Origin: JAPPLB01 sp965204095
GTDB lineage: Bacteria; Acidobacteriota; Terriglobia; Bryobacterales; UBA6623
DNA: 64,000 bases
Assembly: GCA_965204095.1 (NCBI GenBank)
Contig: OZ241991.1
Span: 2,976,001-3,040,000 of the forward strand
Direction of reading: 5' to 3'
The position numbers and the translations under genes were made by a program. The notes under the pieces were generated by a model that was given only the letters and a program-made list of their open reading frames with translations, was not told the DNA's origin and ran no database searches. Shown here piece by piece: positions 43,072 to 51,346 of this stretch. Position 1 is the stretch's first letter; every line of letters begins with the position of its first letter.

Positions 43072-44049
43072 ATGCACTTTCGGCAAGCGGTTCTCATATA
43101 CAACCCGACTTCCGGGCGCAAGCGCAACAAACGGGAGAGGACCGTCCTCCGAGCTCGCGACGCTATGAAGCCGTCGGTGGAAAAAGTGCACTTGGCGCGG
43201 ACTTCCTGCCAGGGCGAAGCCACACGCCTTGCCGAAAGAGCCGTCGCCGACGGCTGTGACTTGGTTGCGTCTTGCGGCGGGGACGGCACCATCAACGAAT
43301 CCATCCGCGGCATGGCGGGCTCGGACGTACCCCTGCTCGCTCTCCCGGCGGGAACCGCCAACGTCCTGGCCGAAGAAGTGTCGTTCCCGGTCGATCCCGC
43401 CAAGACGGCAGCCTTGCTTCCCTCGCTGGTCGCCGTGAAAGTACCGCTCGGCCGCGTCAGGATGCCGAGCATGGATGAGAGCTCGCGTGTTTTCTTGCTC
43501 ATGTGCGGCGTAGGCGTCGACGCGGATATCGTCTATCACCTGAACACGCACCTCAAGAAATATCTCGGCAAGGGCGCCTATGTGCTCGGCTCACTGGAGC
43601 AGTTCCAGCAACGCAAGTTCCAGCACTTCGACGTCCACATCAACGGCGAAATCCACGACTGCACCTTCGCGCTCATCAGTAAAAGCCGCCGCTACGCCGG
43701 AAAGCTGATCATCGCCTCCGGAGCACACTTGCTCGCCCGTCACTTTCAGGTCGTCCTTTTCCACGGGGAGACGCCTCTGCGCTATGTCGGTTATCTGGCC
43801 CAAGCCGCCACCGGTACGCTCGATCAATTCGAAGGCGTGACCTTCCATCGCACCGATTGCGTCGAGCTTCTCCCCCACTCCAGTGGTCAAGTTCACATTG
43901 AAGTCGACGGGGAATATGCTGGTCGTCTCCCTGCGACCGTCGAAACCGTCCCCGACGCGCTGACGCTGTTGCTTCCCCGTGAATACATCGAACGCCGACC
44001 GTCGGTTCCGCTTCGTTCAGAAGCCGTGTCGAGCGTCTCCCGGCTGTAG
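43072..44049 (+). CDS. Diacylglycerol kinase/sphingosine-kinase-like lipid kinase (YegS/DagK family)
   Basis: 325 residues from ATG 43072; a much longer open frame upstream is antisense to ligA and should be ignored. Family motifs: IYNPTSGRKR near 9, CGGDGTINESIRG near 67-79 (nucleotide-binding glycine loop), LPAGTANVLAEE near 90, GVGVDADIVYHL near 145. A C-terminal beta domain ends with HIEVDGEYAGRLPATVE. Phosphorylates a lipid diol, in the cytoplasm at the membrane, feeding phospholipid turnover. Three bases before the next gene, so cotranscribed. Confidence 0.92.
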   Translation: MHFRQAVLIYNPTSGRKRNKRERTVLRARDAMKPSVEKVHLARTSCQGEATRLAERAVADGCDLVASCGGDGTINESIRGMAGSDVPLLALPAGTANVLAEEVSFPVDPAKTAALLPSLVAVKVPLGRVRMPSMDESSRVFLLMCGVGVDADIVYHLNTHLKKYLGKGAYVLGSLEQFQQRKFQHFDVHINGEIHDCTFALISKSRRYAGKLIIASGAHLLARHFQVVLFHGETPLRYVGYLAQAATGTLDQFEGVTFHRTDCVELLPHSSGQVHIEVDGEYAGRLPATVETVPDALTLLLPREYIERRPSVPLRSEAVSSVSRL

Positions 44050-44052
44050 CCG

Positions 44053-45096
44053 ATGGAGAACCTGACTCATACTCTGGTCGGAGTTCTCCTCGCACGAGCC
44101 GGTCTCGATCGGTGGACACCCCGCGCCACGGCCCTCTGCATCGTCGCGGCCAACCTGCCCGACATCGACATCGTCACGGCCGGATCGTCCATCAATTACC
44201 TCACGTACCACCGGCACATCACGCACTCGCTCCCGGCTGTGCCCGTGATGGCTGCCTTGACGGTGATGATCGTCGAGGGTGTTCACCGCGTTGTTCGACG
44301 CGGCGGCGACCGAATCCGCTGGAGACCCGCTTTTGCCGTCTCCCTCATCGCCACGCTCTCTCATACGGTGCTCGACATGACGAACGCCTACGGAACACGC
44401 CTCTGGCTACCGTTCGATGGTCGCTGGTCAAGCTGGGATCTCCTCTTCATCGTCGACCTCTGGGTCTGGGCGATTCTTTTCGCCCCGCTTTTGATCCTGT
44501 TTGCACTGCATATCGTCCACCGCCGATCAGGTCCTGAGTACGCTTCGAAACTCGCCTGGGCCGGGCTGACGATCCTCGTCGCCTATATCGGATTCCGAGC
44601 GATCCTGCACGACCGCGTCATCACGGACCTCAAAGAAGGCACGTACGGCGGCGGCCCGCCGATCCGCGTAGCCGCTTTCCCTCTGCCACTGGAGCTCTTC
44701 CGCTGGAGCGCCTTCGTCGAGATCAAGCGGTCTTTCCTGACCGGGATCTCCGACGCTCGCCGCCCCTCGGCACCTCCGGAGTGGCAATGCATCGACAAGG
44801 CGGAAGAGACCGTCATCCTGAAAAAAGCGCGCGCCGGCCCCGTCGCGCAACAGTATCTCGACTTCGCCGCCTATGCCCGCGCTGAGGTCACTCCGCTCCC
44901 AACCGGACACCGCGTCCAATTCAGCGACTTCCGCTTTCGCCGCGGCGAGACCGCCGGCTTCCTCTGCACCATTGAACTCGGCCACGACCACAACATCATC
45001 AACGAGGAGTTTCGCTTCTGGGGCGGCGCCGGCCTCTTCTCCTTCGCCCAACGCCTGCTCCCATCGCTCTTCTCGGACCACACCGATCCGGAATAA
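44053..45096 (+). CDS. YdjM-like inner-membrane metal-dependent hydrolase (DUF457 family)
   Basis: 347 residues. Family start ENLTHTLVGVLLARAGLDRW, with the His in LTHT and the later D-I-D of NLPDIDIV and YHRHITHS as metal ligands. Membrane segments near 90-110, 125-155 and 165-185. The C-terminal 150 residues are soluble and periplasmic or cytoplasmic, which is longer than the short E. coli YdjM. The function is unresolved in the family (LexA-regulated in E. coli). No SOS-type site was noticed here. Coupled to the lipid kinase gene. Confidence 0.87.
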   Translation: MENLTHTLVGVLLARAGLDRWTPRATALCIVAANLPDIDIVTAGSSINYLTYHRHITHSLPAVPVMAALTVMIVEGVHRVVRRGGDRIRWRPAFAVSLIATLSHTVLDMTNAYGTRLWLPFDGRWSSWDLLFIVDLWVWAILFAPLLILFALHIVHRRSGPEYASKLAWAGLTILVAYIGFRAILHDRVITDLKEGTYGGGPPIRVAAFPLPLELFRWSAFVEIKRSFLTGISDARRPSAPPEWQCIDKAEETVILKKARAGPVAQQYLDFAAYARAEVTPLPTGHRVQFSDFRFRRGETAGFLCTIELGHDHNIINEEFRFWGGAGLFSFAQRLLPSLFSDHTDPE

Positions 45097-45266
45097 ATCC
45101 GCCGCGGCCTTCCGCTGTAGCGACCTGCTGGTGGGGTAATCTCTTGCGGCGATGGGATTGATGCACAGGTTCGGCTTAGAGGCGGCCTCGAACAACGTCA
45201 ACTCCCAAGTGCAGCCCAGGAAACTCCCTCTGAGCCTGACGGCAAAGAGCTATTGAGGTCTCTGCC

Positions 45267-45272
45267 TATAAT
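45267..45272 (+). promoter_or_regulatory. -10 element for tRNA-Ser
   Basis: A perfect TATAAT 21 bases before the mature tRNA. No good -35 at the usual distance. Confidence 0.4.
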
Positions 45273-45293
45273 GACCGTAGCCCTTCCACTCGC

Positions 45294-45383
45294 GGTGAGG
45301 TGCGAGAGTGGTTGAATCGGGCGGTCTCGAAAACCGTTGAGGTCTTGCGGCCTCCGTGGGTTCGAATCCCACCCTCACCGCCA
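45294..45383 (+). tRNA. tRNA-Ser(CGA)
   Basis: Acceptor GGTGAGG pairs with CCTCACC; anticodon loop CTCGAAA gives CGA; a long variable arm (TTGAGGTCTTGCGGCCTC) is typical of serine; T-loop GGTTCGAATCC; discriminator G and encoded CCA at 45381-45383. Reads UCG codons. Confidence 0.97.
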
Positions 45384-45797
45384 TCATTTCGTTCTACAAC
45401 CAGACTTCCAGTTCCTAATCTTCCTCTCTCAGTCTGCAATTTACCCAGGCAGTTGCAGTTCCGTTCTTTGTAGGCAACCTCGGAGAGGTCGCGATTCCGG
45501 CCAGTTGATCGCACGGTCAAACGCGACACGATCATCGTCGTCTGAAAGTTCGAACCTATTGCGCCGCGATCTACCGAGCCTCAGAGCCTTTGTTAATTCG
45601 GAAACCGGCCAGGCACCTCTGCGAAAATGTGCCAACAATAGATGGTGCAAGGCGAGGGGATTGCGATTGCAAGAGGATCGCCTCCCGTCTCGTCCGGGCG
45701 ATGGCTCCTTCGGCCGGCCAACAGGGATAGCTATCGTTCGAACGGCTTTCGGCTTGGGCCATGCGGTTCTCACCGGGAGACGCTTGAGGGAGAGAAA
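45384..45797. other. Gene-free stretch between tRNA-Ser and the ligase gene
   Basis: I see no gene: the frames on both strands are either tRNA read-through (a well-known artefact) or lack protein character. No repeat family matches. Confidence 0.5.
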
Positions 45798-46967
45798 GTG
45801 ACCCACCGGCGAAATAGCGACAAACTTGCGATTACCCTTGGAGTCGAGGAGGAGTTCTTCCTTATCGATCCGGAAACTGGCGATTTGCTCCGCGAACCCG
45901 ATGAGGGCATCTATGAGGCCTGCAAGGAGAGGACCGGTCCGCACAAGATCGTTCGCGAATTCCTGCGGTCGCAGATCGAAACGAACACGCGCGTCTGCAC
46001 TGACATTTCGGATGTGCGATCGGCCATCTGCGAGACACGCAGGATTCTGGTCCAGGCAGCCGAGGAGCATGGCGCGGCCGTGCTGGCGACCTCCACGCAC
46101 CCGTTCGCCGAATGGGAGACGCAGGTGGTCACGCCCGGCCAACGATACCGCGACTTCGCGATCACGTTTCAGGAATCCTTGCGTCGGTTCCTCGTCGGAG
46201 GAATGCACATTCATGCCGGATTCGGCGACAAGGACTCCCGCGTGCGCATCATGACGGCCCTCCGGCGTTATCTGCCGCTGCTCCATGCCCTCTCCGGCTC
46301 TTCTCCGTTCAACGAGGGCCGCTCGACAGGGTTCAAGTCGTACAGGCTCAATCTAGTGGGCGCCTTGCCACGAACAGGTCTGCCGAATGCGTTGGCCTCG
46401 TGGGGCGAATTCGATGACTTGGTGAAAGACTACCGTCGAATGCGTTTCATACGGGACAGCAGTGAGTTGTGGTGGGACATCCGTCCGTCACGCACCTATC
46501 CAACGGTGGAGCTGCGTATCTGCGACATTTGCACGCGCGTCGAAGACGCTATGTGCATCGTTGCCCTCTATGCATCGCTCGTCCGCTATTTGCTTCGTCG
46601 GGACGAGGAGGGCGGTCTGCCACAGGATCCGCCCACCGAGATCATCGCCGAGAACCGCTGGCTGGCCCAGAGATACGGCGTGATGTCCTTTCTCGGAGAT
46701 CACGAGCAAGGCGGCCGAATGGACATTGATGACTACACGGCCCAGCTGATCGAAGACCTCGCAGATGATGCCCGCGCCCTCGGATGCCACGCCGAGTTGA
46801 GCCACGCCAAAGAAATCATTCGAGAAGGCGCCGGAGCGGACCGGCAGGTCGACCATTTCAGGCTGCGTCGGCTGGAAGGGGATACCGATGCCGAGGCAAT
46901 GCGTTCGGTGGTAAACCTCACGGCTGCCGAGACGAAGGAAGGGATCGGACTCGCCGATTTCGCATAG
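45798..46967 (+). CDS. Carboxylate-amine ligase (GCS2/YbdK, glutamate-cysteine-ligase-like)
   Basis: 389 residues from GTG 45798, chosen because the family's typical start ITLGVEEEFFLIDPETG follows within 13 codons and GAGGGAGA lies just upstream; the 52 codons before it show no homology-like features. Motifs: GVEEEFFLID (Mg/ATP Glu residues), SQIETNTRVC, STHPF, GGMHIHAGF, SGSSPFNEGRSTGFKSYR, and ELRICDI-type Glu near the C-terminal half. Forms an amide between a carboxylate and an amine with ATP; the E. coli homologue has weak glutamate-cysteine ligase activity. Cytoplasmic, apparently monocistronic. Confidence 0.92.
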   Translation: MTHRRNSDKLAITLGVEEEFFLIDPETGDLLREPDEGIYEACKERTGPHKIVREFLRSQIETNTRVCTDISDVRSAICETRRILVQAAEEHGAAVLATSTHPFAEWETQVVTPGQRYRDFAITFQESLRRFLVGGMHIHAGFGDKDSRVRIMTALRRYLPLLHALSGSSPFNEGRSTGFKSYRLNLVGALPRTGLPNALASWGEFDDLVKDYRRMRFIRDSSELWWDIRPSRTYPTVELRICDICTRVEDAMCIVALYASLVRYLLRRDEEGGLPQDPPTEIIAENRWLAQRYGVMSFLGDHEQGGRMDIDDYTAQLIEDLADDARALGCHAELSHAKEIIREGAGADRQVDHFRLRRLEGDTDAEAMRSVVNLTAAETKEGIGLADFA

Positions 46968-46998
46968 TGGTCGCGCGGGGACGCGGAAGGCTTGTAAA

Positions 46999-47017
46999 CG
47001 TAGCGAGTCTCGCTACG
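46999..47017 (+). terminator. Perfect 9-bp palindrome after the ligase gene
   Basis: CGTAGCGAG-T-CTCGCTACG lies 31 bases after the stop, in the 338-base gap 46968-47305. It lacks a T-run, so may be a weak or Rho-assisted terminator or a protein site. Nothing else is supported in the gap. Confidence 0.35.
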
Positions 47018-47305
47018 AGCCACCGAGCCGAATCGAATCTTGTCGGAGGTGCGTGCCGAACTACAGTCTCGGCGATCAAGCGCGCCGTTGCCGCAACCCT
47101 GACGCTTCTTCTCGCATCGTCCTGCGGTGCGGCCGAGTAGGAGCGAGTGCCGTGTTTCCGTCGGATCCCAAGGTCGGCCCCCAGGCAGCGCCGTTCGACG
47201 CTCCCTTGGCGGCGGCGCAACCAAAACTTTCAACATTTCCGTGAACTTGAACCGGACAGCATGCGTGCGTCAAGCATGTCGGTTTTTCAGGAATCGACAA
47301 GCCCC

Positions 47306-49123
47306 TTATCGTCCAGGTTGGGGTACCCGCCTTCGAGACAGGCCTGAACTCGCTTTCCGTGTCAACTCATTCCTGGACCCAGGTCTCGGAACGACGGGTG
47401 GCCGCGGAATATTGCCCGGCGGCCGACGCACCGACACGTCTTCGAACAAGAGCGACGGGACGACCAGGGACGCCATGATCCCCGACCGGCGGGAGGGCAG
47501 CATGAAACCGAATGGGTCGAACGACGGACTGCTATGCCGGAACAGGATTGTGTGGTTGGTCAGAGCTTCGGACGCCGCGACGATATCTCGGAAGCCGCTC
47601 TCCGACAGCCCAGTCAGCACAGCCTCGCGAATCAGTTCCTCGCGGCCGTCTGGAAAGAGCTTGACAGCAACAACCGCCCTGATCAACCGGCCTCCTCTTG
47701 AGCGGCCGCCCCGCCTTGCCTGGAACCGGCCCGCACCTGGTTCCTGAAGCCGTCTCACGACAATGCCATACTCCAGCTCCCTCTCCTCCAGCAAGGCGAG
47801 GAATTCTTCGGTCATCTCCTCTGCCGTAAGCCCACTGCTCGACATCAGGAGGAGGTTGGACGGGGCCGGTCCGCCAGCCCGCATATGGCCGTTGCTCTGA
47901 GGGATCCCCTCTATCGGATTGCGCGTCGACAGCAGTGTCTTGAGCATGCCGCGCTGGACGAGCACCGTCTCGCGGGCGGGGACACCTTCGTCATCTACCG
48001 CGTAACCTCCCCAAAGCGGGCCCTGCTCGTTTTCCCTGAGCGCCGGATTGTCCACCATTGCCAGGAATCGCGGCAGGACTCGACTGCCAAGCTTGTCCTG
48101 GAACGGATTGGTCAAGCGGTCCCCTAGCTGACGCGTCCGCTGGTCGTCCGTAACGGGAGCCTTCTGGACGAGCAGCCGTGGAACCAGAACTTGGCGCACC
48201 AGTTCCGCCGCTGCCTGCCCCTCAAACAGCACGGGCCCTGCGTAGCGTTCGAATATCTGTGCCTGCCGAAGGTCCTCGAGTCGACCGGCCAGCGCTTGTC
48301 CTTGCTCGACCAGATCGTCGAGGCCAGGGAGGTCGCCCCAACTGCGGCCAAATGCAGTGAACGAATCTGAAATGTCCGTTCCGTCGTCAGCTCGTGCCCC
48401 TGCCCTTACGGTCACCATGGCGGTAGGATCATCGCGGATGAACCACGATCCCTCGCTGTTCACGTAATGGACGCGAACATGACGCGCTCGTGCATCGACC
48501 GAAGAGACGTGGATATCAGTGTGCTCCTTGAATACAGCCGACAAGCCGATTGTCAACGCGCGGATAGTGTCCCTCTCGGCAGCGGGAAAAGCCTGGACGC
48601 CTTCGTGCTTGTACGGAACCTCGACGCTGAAGTCCGGCGTTTCCTCGACGACGGTTTCGTTCTGGAGCACAGCGCGCTTCTTGGCGATCCGCTCGAGAGC
48701 GTACTTGTATACGCGGTCCGTCGCCAGCCAGATCGTGCGACGGAGCTCTTCATAGTCGTCTTCCAGCGGCAGCAAAGCAGGACCGAAAGAAATATCCCCT
48801 ATCGAAGTGAAGTCCGGTCGGGAGAAGAAGTTGGTACTGTCGAGATCCCGGTCCCCGACCCTGACCTCGACATACAGGGTTCGGCTTGCACTCTCTCCAC
48901 TTCCGGAGAGACCGCCCAAGGAAGCTGTGGCGCTCATCGCCGTGACCTCCTGTACGGTGTATGAGACGAAGTACGGCTGTTCCAGTTCGCCCAGCCGCAG
49001 TTCGCTCATGCTGCGAGATAATTCGTCCTTCATCGCCTGCATCACCACGCTGGGCTGCGCGACAGCCGGGAGCCATGCGATGCACAGCGATAAGAAAAGG
49101 GTGAAGATCCGAGTGCAGTTCAT
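47306..49123 (-). CDS. Exported TldD/PmbA-like protein lacking the metal-binding motif
   Basis: 605 residues. Signal peptide MNCTRIFTLFLSLCIAWLPA. The TldD/TldE plan is visible: N-terminal half with VEVRVGDRDLDSTNF and VHYVNSEGSWFIRDD (near 225), and a C-terminal half AVDDEGVPARETVLVQRGML, NPIEGIPQSNGHMRAGG. Where the active protease has HExxxH, this one has AELVRQVLVPR, so it is the inactive partner, as TldE/PmbA is to TldD in E. coli. A Gly/Arg-rich insert (AGRFQARRGGRSRGGR) follows near 470. Its start overlaps the end of the active partner by four bases. Export of this normally cytoplasmic family is notable. Confidence 0.85.
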   Translation of the reverse strand: MNCTRIFTLFLSLCIAWLPAVAQPSVVMQAMKDELSRSMSELRLGELEQPYFVSYTVQEVTAMSATASLGGLSGSGESASRTLYVEVRVGDRDLDSTNFFSRPDFTSIGDISFGPALLPLEDDYEELRRTIWLATDRVYKYALERIAKKRAVLQNETVVEETPDFSVEVPYKHEGVQAFPAAERDTIRALTIGLSAVFKEHTDIHVSSVDARARHVRVHYVNSEGSWFIRDDPTAMVTVRAGARADDGTDISDSFTAFGRSWGDLPGLDDLVEQGQALAGRLEDLRQAQIFERYAGPVLFEGQAAAELVRQVLVPRLLVQKAPVTDDQRTRQLGDRLTNPFQDKLGSRVLPRFLAMVDNPALRENEQGPLWGGYAVDDEGVPARETVLVQRGMLKTLLSTRNPIEGIPQSNGHMRAGGPAPSNLLLMSSSGLTAEEMTEEFLALLEERELEYGIVVRRLQEPGAGRFQARRGGRSRGGRLIRAVVAVKLFPDGREELIREAVLTGLSESGFRDIVAASEALTNHTILFRHSSPSFDPFGFMLPSRRSGIMASLVVPSLLFEDVSVRRPPGNIPRPPVVPRPGSRNELTRKASSGLSRRRVPQPGR

Positions 49124-50835
49124 TGGAGACCTCCCAGAGCGAGCAGGCGCCCACTCTGCGCCAGGCCCGAGGGTGCTGGCAGAATAGGCGGGCGTTGCTG
49201 GGATTTCTCTTTTCGTTGCACTTCAATCTGGGAGACCAGTATCGGAGGTGAGATCGCACTGACCGGAACGCCTCCGGATTCCGCACCGCAAATCCCGTTG
49301 AACGTTGCGCGTTCCTTTCCGCCTGCTGCGATCTTGCTGAATGTTGTAAGCGGTGTGCCGATCAGGTCGACTCCGCGTACGAGTTCCTCACGGCCGTCCA
49401 GGTAGATGCGGTACACCATGGTCGGGAGGACATTGAATGAATTCGGCAGGCGCCGGCCCGTGAACGTGAAGCCCCCCTGGATGGCGTCAAAGAGCAATCC
49501 GTATTCCTTGCCTTCGTCCCGCAACCGCTTGAGGAGCATTGCCTTGAGTTCGCTTTCCGACAGCGGCTTCTCCACTTCGACGAACAGGTTCGACTGCCTG
49601 GCAACAGCGGCGAACCCGGGTTGTTTCCTCCCGTGGCCGTTGGAACCAGAGAACCCCTCGATCGGTTTGCGAGACATGAGGAACGCCTGCAATACGCCCT
49701 GGTCGATAACCAACACCCGCTGGCCTTTGACTCCTTCGTTGTCAAACCTGAAGGAGCCGGCGAGATCGGTCCCCCCGGCGTGGCGGATGGTCGGATCGAA
49801 CACGACCGAGAAAGACTCGGGCAGCACCGATTCGCCAGTCATGTCCTTGAAGGTCTGGGCATCGTCGGCCTCGCGCTGCCGGTGACCCTCGACACGGTGA
49901 CCCAGGATTTCATGGAAGAAGACACCGCTGGCACGCCCGGAAAGAATGGCAGGCCCACTGTACGGTTCCGCAACCGGTGCGATTCTCAGGGTCTGGAGAT
50001 CGACGATAACCTGCCTGACGGTTTCCATAACGGTCTCGTCGTCGGGCATGCCGTCCTCGTTGAAAGCAAAAAACTGCTCATAGCGGGGCAGGTTCATGCC
50101 ATCTTCGGCCTTCGTCGAGCCAAAAACGCCCAACCGGTACGACGTGCGCGAGGTTCTGATCCTGGTCCCCTCACTGTTGACGTACCATCGCGTTTCAGCC
50201 ACGGTCGAAAGGCTCACTGATCCGGTGTACATGTGATCGGCCTGAGCGAACGGCGTCGAGTACCGCTTGAGCTTTTCGGCCCACGCGGAGGCTTCCATCG
50301 CTATGGACCGTGGCGTCTCCCTGAATTCCACGGCCTGCTGCGGGGAAAAGTCGGCAGCCCGGTTTTCTTCTTCCACCTTGATCCGGACGCTCGCCTTGAC
50401 CCGGGAAAGCCGCTCGGTTGCTTGCCTGTACTTTCTGTCGGTCGTAAGCCAGAGGACGGTTCGGAGCGCTTCGGGGTCGGATACCGGTACCTGTGTCCGA
50501 GACCGTACCCGGAAGTCGAATCCCCTGCCGGTTGGATGAGTGTTGTCCAGGTCCTTGTCGCCCACCCGCAGATCAATGTCGAGGACATGGTCCTCACTTC
50601 GCGAATTCTGAAAGACCGCCCCGAACGAAGCAACTACCGAGGCTCGCTCCTGCTGGGTGATCTCGTAGCTGAGGAAGTAGAGCGGAGGGCTCTCTTCGGA
50701 AAGTACCTCTAAGGAGCGATCAAGTTCCGCAGCCATTACACCGAGCACGTCGACTGCGGCATCTGCGACCCTGATAAATGACAGGAAAGCGATTGTGCAC
50801 AGCACGACCCTCTTGAATTGATTGGCGAACTTCAT
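49120..50835 (-). CDS. Exported TldD-like metalloprotease
   Basis: 571 residues from ATG 50835, which gives the signal peptide MKFANQFKRVVLCTIAFLSF-IRVADA; an upstream GTG at 50925 would add 30 residues without a ribosome site. Zinc motif HEILGH (about 308-313) with a third His in VEGH (318), the HExxxH signature of the TldD family. Downstream blocks: FDNEGVKGQRVLVIDQGVLQ and SNGHGRKQPGFAAVARQSNL. In E. coli TldD/TldE form a heterodimer that trims unfolded peptides such as microcin and CcdA; this pair should do similar work in the periplasm. Codons overlap the inactive partner's start. Confidence 0.88.
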   Translation of the reverse strand: MKFANQFKRVVLCTIAFLSFIRVADAAVDVLGVMAAELDRSLEVLSEESPPLYFLSYEITQQERASVVASFGAVFQNSRSEDHVLDIDLRVGDKDLDNTHPTGRGFDFRVRSRTQVPVSDPEALRTVLWLTTDRKYRQATERLSRVKASVRIKVEEENRAADFSPQQAVEFRETPRSIAMEASAWAEKLKRYSTPFAQADHMYTGSVSLSTVAETRWYVNSEGTRIRTSRTSYRLGVFGSTKAEDGMNLPRYEQFFAFNEDGMPDDETVMETVRQVIVDLQTLRIAPVAEPYSGPAILSGRASGVFFHEILGHRVEGHRQREADDAQTFKDMTGESVLPESFSVVFDPTIRHAGGTDLAGSFRFDNEGVKGQRVLVIDQGVLQAFLMSRKPIEGFSGSNGHGRKQPGFAAVARQSNLFVEVEKPLSESELKAMLLKRLRDEGKEYGLLFDAIQGGFTFTGRRLPNSFNVLPTMVYRIYLDGREELVRGVDLIGTPLTTFSKIAAGGKERATFNGICGAESGGVPVSAISPPILVSQIEVQRKEKSQQRPPILPAPSGLAQSGRLLALGGLQ

Positions 50836-51346
50836 TGGTTTGTTCCCGAGTCCCATTGCACTAAAGAAGGGCAGTGCGATGGACGCCATTATAATAAGCG
50901 GGCCGTAGACGAACCTCGTGGACACCTGAGTGGCATCGCCATGGGGAGTGGAAGGTACAAAGATCGAAACTATCCCGCCCCAGTTTCGTATTGCATCAGG
51001 CGAGGTCGATCGGTGTGTCTGACACCCTCAGTTTCCTCGGCTGGGAGCGATTGGACAACCAATTGAATGGCCGCAACCAGAACCAGGACAGCCGAGGTCC
51101 TGTAGACGCCAGCATTGCTCCAAGCCGTCTGCCGATTTGCGATACATCCATCGTCCACCCAGTCTTATGACGTAATGGCTTGTGGGAAGAAGCCCGGAAC
51201 TGACCGGGACTCTGCTGAACTACACCTGCTCCGATGCTCAGAAAAGGCAACGTCCTATTATTCGCACGCGAAAAACTTTCTCTTTTGCGTTGATATCGAA
51301 TACGCAGTGTTTATTGAGCTCGAAAGGCTTGTGATAGGCTCAGCCC
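50836..51346. other. Divergent promoter region between tldD-like and Cache-SBP genes
   Basis: A TATAAT (reverse strand of 50888-50893) lies about 55 bases upstream of the protease start and is the probable -10 on the minus strand. On the plus side no clear promoter was identified. No gene seen in these 511 bases. Confidence 0.4.

Noticed and set aside
45266..45535. Minus-strand frame over tRNA-Ser
   Set aside because: The peptide GGEGGIRTHGGRKTSTVFET is the familiar mistranslation of a tRNA-Ser gene.
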